From contig NW_027480532.1 in NCBI RefSeq assembly GCF_051401765.1, positions 496,001 to 560,000 of the forward strand: a stretch of 64,000 nucleotides of DNA, written 5' to 3'. Positions within the stretch are counted from its first letter, which is position 1. Each line of letters starts with the position of its first letter. The DNA comes from Calliopsis andreniformis (lineage: Eukaryota; Arthropoda; Insecta; Hymenoptera; Andrenidae). Positions 54,186 through 64,000 of this stretch are shown here, piece by piece. The translations under genes and the position numbers were made by a program. The notes beneath the pieces are model-generated. The model made no database searches and was not told where the DNA came from. It worked only from the letters and a program-made list of their open reading frames with translations.

Positions 54186-57100
54186 ATCTTCAACCCTCAA
54201 TCCTCAATCCTGAAGCGTCAACCCTCAATCCTCAATCCTCAGTCCTCAAACCGCAATTCTGAATCCTCAATCTTCAGACCTCAGACCTCATCAATCAGAT
54301 GTCAATCCTGAATCCTTAATAGAATATCATCAATTCACAGTTTCCAATACCCAATACTCAATCTGCAATCTTCAAATCTCTATTCACAAACATCAATTCT
54401 CATCACTCAACCCTCAACACTCAGTCCGCAATCCTCAACCTTCAACCCTCAATCCTCAATCCTCAATTCTCAATCCTCAATCTTCAATCCTCAATCCTCA
54501 ATCCTCAATCCTCAGTCCTCAATCCTCAATCTTCAATCGTCAATACTCAGTCTTCAATCCTCAATCCTCAATCCGCAACCCTCAATGCTCAATCCTCAAT
54601 CCTCAATCCTCAAACCTCAATCTTCAATCCTCAATACTCAATCTGCAATCCTCAATCCTCAATCTTCAATCCTCAATCCTCAATCGTCGATCCTCAATCC
54701 ACAATCCTCAACCTTCAATCCTCAATCCTCAATCCCCAATCCTCAACCCTCAATCCTCAATCTTCAGTCCTCAATAATCAATCTTCAATCCTCAATTCTC
54801 AATACTCAATAGAATATCCTGAATTCTCAGAATTCAATACTCAAACCTCAACACGCAACACTGAATCCTCAACCCTCAATCCTCAATCCTCAATCTTCAA
54901 TCCTCAATACTCAATCTTCAATCCTCCATCCTCAATCCTCAGTCCTCAATCCTCAATCCTCAATCGTCAGGCTTCAATCCTCAATACTCAATCTTCAATC
55001 CTAAATCCTCAATCGTCATTCGTCAATCCTCATTCTTCAATCCTCAATACCCAATCCTCAATCTTCAATCTTCAACCCTCAATCCTCAACTCTCAATCCT
55101 CAACCCTCAATCCTCAGACCTCAAACCTCAATCCTCAACTCTCAGCCCTCATCCTCAATCCTCAATCCTCAATCTTGAATCCTCAATCCTCAATCCTCAA
55201 TTCTCAAACCTCAATCCTCAATCCTCAGACCTCAAACATCAATACTCAACCCTCAGTCCTCGTCCTCAATCCACAACCATCAATCCTCAATCCTCAATCT
55301 TCAATCATCGACATTCAATCTTCAGTCCTCAATCCTCAATCCTCAATCCTCAATCCTCAATCTTCAATGTTCAATCCGCAATACCCAATCCTCAATCTTC
55401 AATCCTCAATCCACAATCCTCAATCCTCAATCCTCATTCTTCAATCCTCAACACCCAATCATCAATCTTCAATCCTCAATCCTCAATTCTCAGACCACAA
55501 TCCTCATTCTTCAATCCTCAATACCCAATCCTCAATCTTCAATCCTCAATCCTCAATCGACATTCGTCAATCCTCATTCTTCAATCCTCAATACCCAATC
55601 CTCAATCTTCAATCTTCAACCCTGAATCCTCAACTCTCAATCCTCAACCCTCAATCCTCAGACCTCAAACCTCAATCCTAAACTCTCAGCCCTCATCCTC
55701 AATCCTCAATCCTCAATCTTGAATCCTCAATCCTCAATCCTCAATTCTCAATCCTCAATCCTCAATCCTCAGACCTCAAACATCAATACTCAACCCACAG
55801 TCCTCGTCCTCAATCCACAACCATCAATCCTCAATCCTCAATCTTCAATCATCGATATTCAATCTTCAGTCCTCAATCCTCAATCCTCAATCCTCAATCC
55901 TCAATCTTCAATGTTCAATCCGCAATACCCAATCCTCAATCTTCAATCCCCAATCCACAATCCTCAATCCTCAATCCTCATTCCTCAATCCTCATTCTTC
56001 AATCATCAATATCCAATCCTCAATCTTCAATCCTCAATCCTCAATCCTCAATTCTCAATCCTCAATCCTCAGTCCTATGTCCTCAAATCTCAATCCTCAA
56101 CCCTCAGCCCTCATCCTCAATCCTCAATCTTCAACCCTAAATCCTCAATCCTGAAGCATCAATCCTCAATCCTCAATCCTCAGTCCTCAAACCTCAATTC
56201 TGAATCCTCAATCTTCAGACCTCAGACCTCAACAATCAGATGTCAATCCTGAATCCTTAATAGAATATCATCAATTCACAGTTTTCAATACCCAATACTC
56301 AATCTGCAATCTTCAAATCTCTATTCACAAACATCAATTCTCATCACTCAACCCTCAACACTCAGTCCGCAATCCTCAACCTTCAACCCTCAATCCTCAA
56401 TACTCAATCCTCAATCCGCAATCGTCAATACTCAATACTCAATCTTCAATCCTCAATCCTCAATCCTCAATCCTCAGTCCTCAATCCTCAATCGTCATTC
56501 GTCAATCCTCATTCTTCAGTCCTCAATACCCAATCCTCAATCTTCAATCTTCAACCCTCAATCCTCAGCTCTCAATCCTCAACCCTCAATCCTCAGACCT
56601 CAAACCTCAATCCTCAACTCTCAGCCCTCATCCTCAATCCTCAATCCTCAATCTTCAATCCTCAATCCTCAATCCTCATTCTTCAATCCTCAACAGCCAA
56701 TCCTCAATCTTCAATCCTCAATCCTCAATTCTCAGACCTCAACCCTCAAACTTCGATCCTCAATACTCAATCTGCAACCCTCAATCCTCAGTCCTCAATC
56801 CTCAATCCTCATTCTTCAATCCTCAATCCTCAATCCTCAATCCTCAATCCTCAATCCTCAATCCTCAACACTCAATGCTCAATGTTCAATCCTCAATACC
56901 CAACCCTCAGTCTTCAATCCTCACTCCTCAATCGTCAATCTTCAGTCCTCAATCCTCAGTCCTCAAACCTCAATTCTGAATCCTCAATCCTGAATCCTCA
57001 ATCTTCAGCCCTCAGTCCTCAACAATCAGTTGACATTCCTCAATCCTCAGTAGAATATCCTCAATTCACAGCTTTCAATACTCAATACTCAATCTGCAAT

Positions 57101-57745
57101 CCTCCAACCTGTATCCACAAACATCAATTTTCACCACTCAACCCTCAGCACTCATTCCTCAATGTTCAATCCTCAATACTCAACTCTCAACCTTCGATCC
57201 TCAATACTGAATCTTCAATCCTCAACTCTCAATCCTCAATCCTCAGTCCTCAACCCTTATTCTTCAATCCTCAGTACCCAATCCTCAATCTTCAATCCTC
57301 AATCCTCAATCCTCAATCCTCAATTCTCAATCCTCAATCCTCAATCCTCAATTCTCAATCCTCAATCCTCAATCCTCATTCTACAATCCTCAATACACAA
57401 TCCTCAATCTTCAATCCTCAATCCTCAATCCTCAATCCTCAATCCTCAGGCCTCAAACATCAATACTCAACCCTCAGTCCTCGTCGTCAATCCACAACAA
57501 TCAATCCTCAATCCTCATTCTTCAAGTATCAATATTCAATCTTCAGTCCTCAATCCTCAATCCTCAATCCTCAATCCTCAATCCTCAATCCTCAATGTTC
57601 AATCCGCAATACCCAATCCTCAATCTTCAATCCTCAATCCTCAATCCTCAATCCTCAATCCTCAATCCTCAATACTCAATCCTCAATCCTCAGTCCTCAA
57701 ACCTCAAACCTCAATCTTCAATCCTCAATACTCAATCTTCAATCC

Positions 57746-58500
57746 TCCGTCCTCAATCCTCAACCCTCAATCCTCAATCCTCAATCGTCAGGCTTCAATC
57801 CTCAATACTCAATCTTCAATCCTCAATCCTCAATCCTCATTCCTCAATCCTCATTCTTCAATCCTCAATACCCAATCCTCATTCTCCAATCCTCAATCCT
57901 CAATCCTCAATTCTCAATCCTCAATCCTCAGGCCTAAGTCCTCAAATCTCAATCCTCAACCCTCAGCCCTCATCCTCAATCCTCAATCCTCAATCTTCAA
58001 CCCTCAATCCTCAACCCTGAAGCATCAACCCTCAATCCTCAATCCTCAGTCCTCAAACCTCAATTCTGAATCCTCAATCTTCAGACCTCAGACCTCAACA
58101 ATCAGATGTCAATCCTGAATCCTTAATAGAATATCATCAATTCATAGTTTTTAATACCCAATGCTCAATCTGCAATCTTCAAATCTCTATTCACAAACAT
58201 CAATTCTCATCACTCGACCCTCAACACTCAGTCCGCAGTCCTCAACCTTCAACCCTCAATCCTCAATACTCAATCCTCAATCCTCAATCGTCAATACTCA
58301 ATACTCAATCTTCAATCCTCAATCCTCAATCCTCAATCCTCAATCCTCAGTCCTCAATCCTCAATCTTCAATCGTCAATACTCAATCTTCAATCCTCCAT
58401 CCTCAATCCGCAACCCTCAATCCGCAACCCTCAATGCTCAATCCTCAATCCTCAATCCTCAAACCTCAATCTTCAATCCTCAATACTCAATCTGCAATCG
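57746..58500. repeat. 755-bp tandem repeat, first copy
   Basis: This segment is followed at once by a second copy at an offset of 755 bp (58121 to 58876 for the L block, 58161 to 58916 for the following module). The length is 6 modulo 7, as expected for a segment containing a single 6-bp unit (TCATCC near 57971). Both copies share otherwise rare variants: CATAGTTTTTAATACC in the L block and CACTCGACCC after it. Differences include CATTCTCC near 57880 against CAATCTTC, and AGGCCTAAG near 57930 against AGTCCTAAG. Confidence 0.88.
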
Positions 58501-59255
58501 TCCGTCCTCAATCCTCAACCCTCAATCCTCAATCCTCAATCGTCAGGCTTCAATCCTCAATACTCAATCTTCAATCCTCAATCCTCAATCCTCATTCCTC
58601 AATCCTCATTCTTCAATCCTCAATACCCAATCCTCAATCTTCAATCCTCAATCCTCAATCCTCAATTCTCAATCCTCAATCCTCAGTCCTAAGTCCTCAA
58701 ATCTCAATCCTCAACCCTCAGCCCTCATCCTCAATCCTCAATCCTCAATCTTCAACCCTCAATCCTCAACCCTGAAGCATCAACCTTCAATCCTCAATCC
58801 TCAGTCCTCAAACCTCAATTCTGAATCCTCAATCTTCAGACCTCAGACCTCAACAATCAGATGTCAATCCTGAATCCTTAATAGAATATCATCAATTCAT
58901 AGTTTTTAATACCCAATGCTCAATCTGCAATCTTCAAATCTCTATTCACAAACATCAATTCTCATCACTCGACCCTCAACACTCAGTCCGCAGTCCTCAA
59001 CCTTCAACCCTCAATCCTCAATACTCAATCCTCAATCCTCAATCGTCAATACTCAATACTCAATCTTCAATCCTCAATCCTCAATCCTCAATCCTCAATC
59101 CTCAGTCCTCAATCCTCAATCTTCAATCGTCAATACTCAATCTTCAATCCTCCATCCTCAATCCGCAACCCTCAATCCGCAACCCTCAATGCTCAATCCT
59201 CAATCCTCAATCCTCAAACCTCAATCTTCAATCCTCAATACTCAATCTGCAATCC
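58501..59255. repeat. 755-bp tandem repeat, second copy
   Basis: This is the second copy of 57746-58500. The junction joins CTGCAATCG to TCCGTCCTC at 58500/58501, whereas the first copy begins after CAATCC. The copy ends at about 59255, where the array passes to CAATCTTCAATGCTC. A private change is CCTTCAATCC near 58785 against CCCTCAATCC in the first copy. Confidence 0.87.
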
Positions 59256-62200
59256 TCAATCCTCAATCTTCAATGCTCAATACTCAATCGTCGATCCTCA
59301 ATCCCCAATCCTCAATGTTCAATCCGCAATACCCAATCCCCAATCCTCAATCCTCAACACTCAATCCTCAATGTTCAATCCTCAATTCTCAATCCTCAAT
59401 ACTCAATCCTCAATTTCTCAATCTTCAATCATCAATACTCAGTCTTCAATCCTCAATCCTCAATCCTCAATCCTCAATCCTCATTCTTCAACCCTCAATA
59501 CACAATCCTCAGTCTTCAATCCTCAATGTTCAATCGGCAATACCCAATCCTCAATCTTCAATCCTCAATCCTCAATACTCAATCCTCTATCCTCAATCTT
59601 CAATCCTCAATACTCAATCTTCAATAATCAATCCTCAATTCTCAATCCCCAATACTCAATCCTCAATCCTCAATCTTCAATCATCAATACTCAATATTCA
59701 ATCCTCAATCCTCAATCCTCAATCATCAATCCTCAATACTCAATCCTCAATCCTCAATCCTCAATCCTCAATTCTCAATCCTCAATCCTCTGTCCTCAGT
59801 CCTCTAACCTCAACCCTCAACCCTCAGCCCTCATCCTCAATCCTCAATACTCAATCGTCAATCCTCAATCGTCAATCCTCAATACTCAATCTTCAATAAT
59901 CAATCCTCAATTCTCAATCCTCAATACTCAGTCCTCAATCCTCAATCTTCAATCATCAATACTCAGTCTTCAATCCTCAATCCTCAATCCTCAATCCTCA
60001 ATCCTCATTCTTCAATCCTCAATACACAATCCGCAATCTTCAATCCTCAATCCTCAATCCTCAATCCTCAATCCTCAGATCTCAAACATCAATACTCAAC
60101 CCTCAGTCCTCGTCCTCAATCCACAACAATCAATCCTCAATCCTCATTCTTCAATCATCAATATTCAATCTTCAGTCCTCAATCCTCAATCCTCAATCCT
60201 CAATCCTCAATCCTCAATGTTCAATCCGCAATACCCAATCCTCAATCTTCAATCCTCAATCCTCAATCGTCGATCCTCAATCCCCAATCCTCAATCTTCA
60301 ATCCTCAATCCTCAATCCCCAATCCTCAATCCTCAATCCTCAATCATCAATCCTCAATACTCAATCTTCAATCCTCAATTCTCAATACTCAATAGAATAT
60401 CCTGAATTCTCAGGATTCAATACTCAAACCTCGACACGCAACACTGAATCCTCAATCCTCAATCCTCAATCCTCAATCTTCAATTCGCAATACTCAATCT
60501 ACAATCCTCCATCCTCAATCCTCAGTCCTCTATCCTCAATCCTCAATCGTCAGGCTTCAATCCTCAATACTCAATCTTCAATCCTCAATCCTCAATCGTC
60601 ATTCGTCAATCCTCATTCCTCAGTCCTCAATACCCAATCCTCAATCTTCAATCTTCAACCCTCAATCCTCAACTCTCAATCCTCAACCCTCAATCCTCAG
60701 ACCTCAAACCTCAATCCTCAACTCTCAGCCCTCATCCTCAATCCTCAATCCTCAATCTTCAATCCTCAATCCTCAATCCTCATTCTTCAATCCTCAACAC
60801 CCAATCCTCAATCTTCAATCCTCAATCCTCAATTCTCAGACCTCAACCCTCAAACTTCAATCCTCAATACTCAATCTGCAACCCTCAATCCTCAGTCCTC
60901 AATCCTCAATCCTCATTCTTCAATCCTCAGTCCTCAAACCTCAATTCTGAATCCTCAATCCTGAATCCTCAATCTTCAGCCCTCAGTCCTCAACAATCAG
61001 TTGACATTCCTCAATCCTCAGTAGAATATCCTCAATTCACAGCTTTCAATACTCAATACTCAATCTGCAATCCTCCAACCTGTATCCACAAACATCAATT
61101 TTCACCACTCAACCCTCAGCACTCAATCCTCAATCTTCAATCATCAATACTCAGTCTTCAATCCTCAATCCTCAATCCTCAATCCTCAGGCCTCAAACAT
61201 CAATGCTCAACCCTCAGTCCTCGTCCTCAATCCACAACAATCAATCCTCAATCCTCATTCTTCAAGTATCAATATTCAATCTTCAGTCCTCAGTCCTCAA
61301 TCCTCATTCCTCAATCCTCAATCCTCAATCCTCAATGTTCAATCCGCAATACCCAATCCTCAATCTTCAATCCTCAATCCTCAATCCTCAATCCTCAATC
61401 CTCAATCCTCAATACTCAATCCTCAATCCTCAGTCCTCAAACCTCAAACCTCAATCTTCAATCCTCAATACTCAATCTTCAATCCTCCGTCCTCAATCCT
61501 CAACCCTCAATCCTCAATCCTCAATCGTCAGGCTTCAATCCTCAATACTCAATCTTCAATCCTCAATCCTCAATCGTCATTCGTCAATCCTCATTCTTCA
61601 GTCCTCAATACCCAATCCTCAATCTTCAATCTTCAACCCTCAATCCTCAACTCTCAATCCTCAACCCTCAATCCTCAGACCTCAAACCTCAATCGTCAAC
61701 TCTAAGCCCTCATCCTCAATCCTCAATCCTCAATCTTCAATCCTCAATCCTCAATCCTCATTCTTCAATCCTCAACACCCAATCCTCAATCTTCAATCCT
61801 CAATCCTCAATTCTCAGACCTCAACCCTCAAACTTCAATCCTCAATACTCAATCTGCAACCCTCAATCCTCAGTCCTCAATCCTCAATCCTCATTCTTCA
61901 ATCCTCAATCCTCAATCCTCAATCCTCAATCCTCAATCCTCAATCCTCAACACTCAATCCTCAATGTTCAATCCTCAATACCCAACCCTCAGTCTTCAAT
62001 CCTCAATCATCAATCCACAATCTTCAGTCCTCAATCCTCAGTCCTCAAACCTCAATTCTGATTCCTCAATCCTGAATCCTCAATCTTCAGCCCTCAGTCC
62101 TCAACAATCAGTTGACATTCCTCAATCCTCAGTAGAATATCCTCAATTCACAGCTTTCAATACTCAATACTCAATCTGCAATCCTCCAACCTGTATCCAC

Positions 62201-64000
62201 AAACATCAATTTTCACCACTCAACCCTCAGCACTCATTCCTCAATGTTCAATCCTCAATTCTCAACTCTCAATCTTCGATCCTCAATACTGAATCTTCAA
62301 TCCTCAACTCTCAATCCTCAATCCTCAATCCTCAACCCTTATTCTTCAATCCTCAGTACCCAATACTCAATCTTCAATCCTCAATCCTCAATCCTCAATT
62401 CTCAATCCTCAATCCTCAGTCCTCAATCCTCAGACCTCAAACATCAATATTCAACCCTCAGTCCTCGTCCTCAATCCACAAACCTCAACCCTCAATCCTC
62501 AATCCTCAATCCTCAATCCTCAATCTTCAATCCTCAATACTCAGTCTTCAATCCACAATCCTCAATACTCAATCCTCAATCTTCAATCCTCAATACCCAA
62601 TCCTCAATGCTCAATCCTCAAACTTCAATCCTCAGTTCGCAATCCTCAATCCTCAATCCTCTGACCTCAGGCATCAATATTCAAGCCTCAGTCCTCGTCC
62701 TCAATCCACAACCCTCAATCCTCAATCCTCAATCTTCATTCATCAATATTCAACCTTCTATCCTCAATCCTCAACCCTCAATCTTCAATCCTCAATCCTC
62801 AATACTCAAACTGCAACACTCAATCCTCAATCCTCAATCCTCAATCCTCATTCTTCAATCCTGAACACCCAATCCTCAATTTTCAATCCTCAATCCTCAA
62901 TCTTCAGTCCTCAATACTCAACTATCAGTCCTCAATTCTCAATACTCAATCCTCAAGCCTCAATCTTCAATCCTCAATACTCAGTCTTCAATCCTCAATC
63001 CTCAATCCTCATTCTTCAACCCTCAATACCCAATCCTCAATCTTCAATCCTCAATCCTCAATCCTCAATTCTCAATCCTCAATCCTCAACCCTCAGTCCT
63101 CAAACCTTAATCGCCAATCCTCAGCCCTCATCCTCAATTCTCAATCCTCAATCTTCAATCCTCAATCCTCAATCCTCATGCCTCAATCCTCAATACTCAA
63201 TCCTCAGTCATCAAACCTCAATCCTGAATCGTCAATCCTGAATTCTCGATCTTCAGACCTCAGACCTGAACAGTCAGATGTCAATCCTCAATCCTCAATA
63301 GAATATTATCAATTCACAGTTTTCAATACACAATACTCAATCTGCAGTCTTCAAATTTCTATCCACAAACATCAATTCTCATCACTCAACCCTCAACACT
63401 CAGTCCCCAATCCTCAATCTTCAATCCTCAATCCGCAATCCTCAACCCTCAACACTCAGTCCAAAATCCTCAATCTTCAATCCTGAATTGTCAATCCTCA
63501 ATCCTCAATCCTCAACCCTCAATCCTCAATGTTCAATCCTCAATACCCAACACTCAGTCTTCAATCCTCAATCCTCAATCCTCAATCTTCAATCCTCAAT
63601 ACTCAATCTTCAATCCTCCGTCCTCAATCCTCAACCCTCAATCCTCAATCCTCAATCGTCAGGCTTCAATCCTCAATACTCAATCTTCAATCCTCAATCC
63701 TCAATCCTCATTCCTCAATCCACATTCTACAATCCTCAATACCCAATCCTCAATCTTCAATCCTCAATCCTCAATCCTCAATTCTCAATCCTCAATCCTC
63801 AGTCCTAAGTCCTCAAATCTCAATCCTCAACCCGCAGCCCTCATCCTCAATCCTCAATCCTCAATCTTCAACCCTCAATCCTCAATCCTGAAGCGTCAAC
63901 CCTCAATCCTCAATCCTCAGTCCTCAAACCTCAATTCTGAATCCTCAATCTTCAGACCTCAGACCTCATCAATCAGATGTCAATCCTGAATCCTTAATAG
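59256..64000. repeat. Distal, more diverged array segment
   Basis: This stretch remains heptamer array but has irregular landmark spacing: M blocks at 61020 and 62131 (1,111 bp apart), and no L block between 58876 and 63992. Near 59786-60240 it contains a module with CTCTAACC and CAATAATCAATCC that is otherwise found at about 1950-2420 and its duplicate near 17645-18115. The 59.4-kb part holds an unusual 8-bp unit. Nothing gene-like is present. Confidence 0.83.
61961..63794. repeat. Dispersed 1.8-kb repeat with landmark P, second copy
   Basis: This is the downstream partner of 52373-54185, with three extra heptamers near 62483-62530 and scattered substitutions. Examples are GTTGACATT at about 62110 where the partner has GTTGTCATT, and CTGCAGTC near 63353 where the partner has CTGCAATA. 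The M block is at 62131 and the P block starts at about 63175. It continues into an L block at 63992, cut by the window end. Confidence 0.76.

Larger units (their letters stand above)
51129..57745. repeat. Heterogeneous HOR region
   Basis: Past the 6.8-kb duplication the spacing of landmarks becomes irregular. L blocks lie at 51630, 54314 and 56255 (gaps of 2,684 and 1,941 bp) and M blocks at 52543 and 57049. Modules from both HOR families are mixed, with more private substitutions. Two similar modules starting GAATCCTCAATCC follow each other at 55175 and 55719 (544 bp apart). The whole stretch remains heptamer array. No gene, promoter or RNA signal is visible. Confidence 0.85.
1..64000. repeat. 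Heptameric satellite array, consensus TCAATCC / GGATTGA
   Basis: The window can be read from end to end as tandem 7-bp units with consensus TCAATCC on the + strand. Common variants change one or two bases (TCAATCT, TCAATAC, TCAATTC, TCAACCC, TCAAACC, TCAGTCC, TCAGACC, TCATTCC, GCAATCC, ACAATCC, TGAATCC, TCAATCG), and every heptamer position is seen to vary. The 7-bp register is nearly unbroken. The recurring exceptions are two 6-bp units, TCGTCC and TCATCC. G is absent from the + strand consensus, which gives extreme strand asymmetry. No unique flanking DNA is visible at either end, so the true array is longer than 64 kb. I see no genes, RNA genes or transposon remnants inside it. The family is not one I recognise by name. 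Confidence 0.97.

Noticed and set aside
1..64000. CRISPR array
   Set aside because: There is no constant repeat alternating with unique spacers; units are 7 bp and variants recur in duplicated order. No cas genes are present.
1..64000. Telomeric repeat
   Set aside because: GGATTGA resembles a G-rich telomere unit in strand bias, but it is not one of the standard telomere repeats (TTAGGG, TTTAGGG, TTAGG). It is also highly variable with large HORs, unlike terminal telomere arrays.
1..64000. Cyanobacterial STRR heptamer repeats as the identity of this array
   Set aside because: Those are short heptanucleotide arrays scattered between genes and with different consensus sequences. The size and HOR structure here do not fit, although a prokaryotic source cannot be excluded from sequence alone.

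Overview
The whole 64 kb window is one continuous tandem-repeat (satellite/minisatellite) array. I find no credible protein gene, RNA gene, mobile element or CRISPR array, and neither edge of the array is inside the window. The basic unit is a 7-bp heptamer, TCAATCC on the + strand and GGATTGA on the - strand. The + strand is therefore almost G-free and the - strand is G-rich. Variant heptamers such as TCAATCT, TCAATAC, TCAATTC, TCAACCC, TCAGTCC, TCAGACC and TCATTCC are interspersed in fixed orders that recur, and this gives the array a higher-order repeat (HOR) structure.

The many long + strand reading frames are a by-product of the heptamer. Seven is not a multiple of three and the consensus has no stop in any + strand frame, so all three frames give the same seven-residue cycle (Ser-Ile-Leu-Asn-Pro-Gln-Ser). 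On the - strand the consensus gives a TGA stop every 21 nt in each of the three frames. The strand bias of the reading frames therefore follows from the motif and is not evidence of coding.

Layout. 1-1493 is array sequence before the first large duplication. 1494-17188 and 17189-32883 are two head-to-tail copies of a 15,695-bp block, with no length difference and only five substitutions that I could find. Each copy holds an older pair of about 3.4-kb repeats (3499-6899 and 6900-10230 in the first copy) and a run of 2,515-bp HOR units. From about 31.8 kb to 52.5 kb a second HOR family dominates, with periods of 3,884, 6,000, 6,803 and 3,891 bp. It contains a 2,109-bp tandem pair (about 36.1-40.3 kb) and a 6,803-bp tandem pair (37523-44325 and 44326-51128, five substitutions found). 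From 51.1 kb to the end the array is more heterogeneous, with a 755-bp tandem pair (57746-58500 and 58501-59255) and a diverged segment at 52.4-54.2 kb that recurs at 62.0-63.8 kb.

Three kinds of diverged landmark blocks (L, M and N below) recur through the array. They stay in 7-bp register and share a core, so they look like descendants of one ancestral block.

Organism: the sequence does not identify it. An unbroken gene-free satellite of more than 64 kb with nested HORs and recent segmental tandem duplications is typical of eukaryotic heterochromatin (pericentromeric or subtelomeric). Short heptanucleotide tandem repeats are known in bacteria (for example the STRR repeats of filamentous cyanobacteria), but an array of this size would be exceptional there. 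The near-perfect large duplications could also be assembly artefacts.
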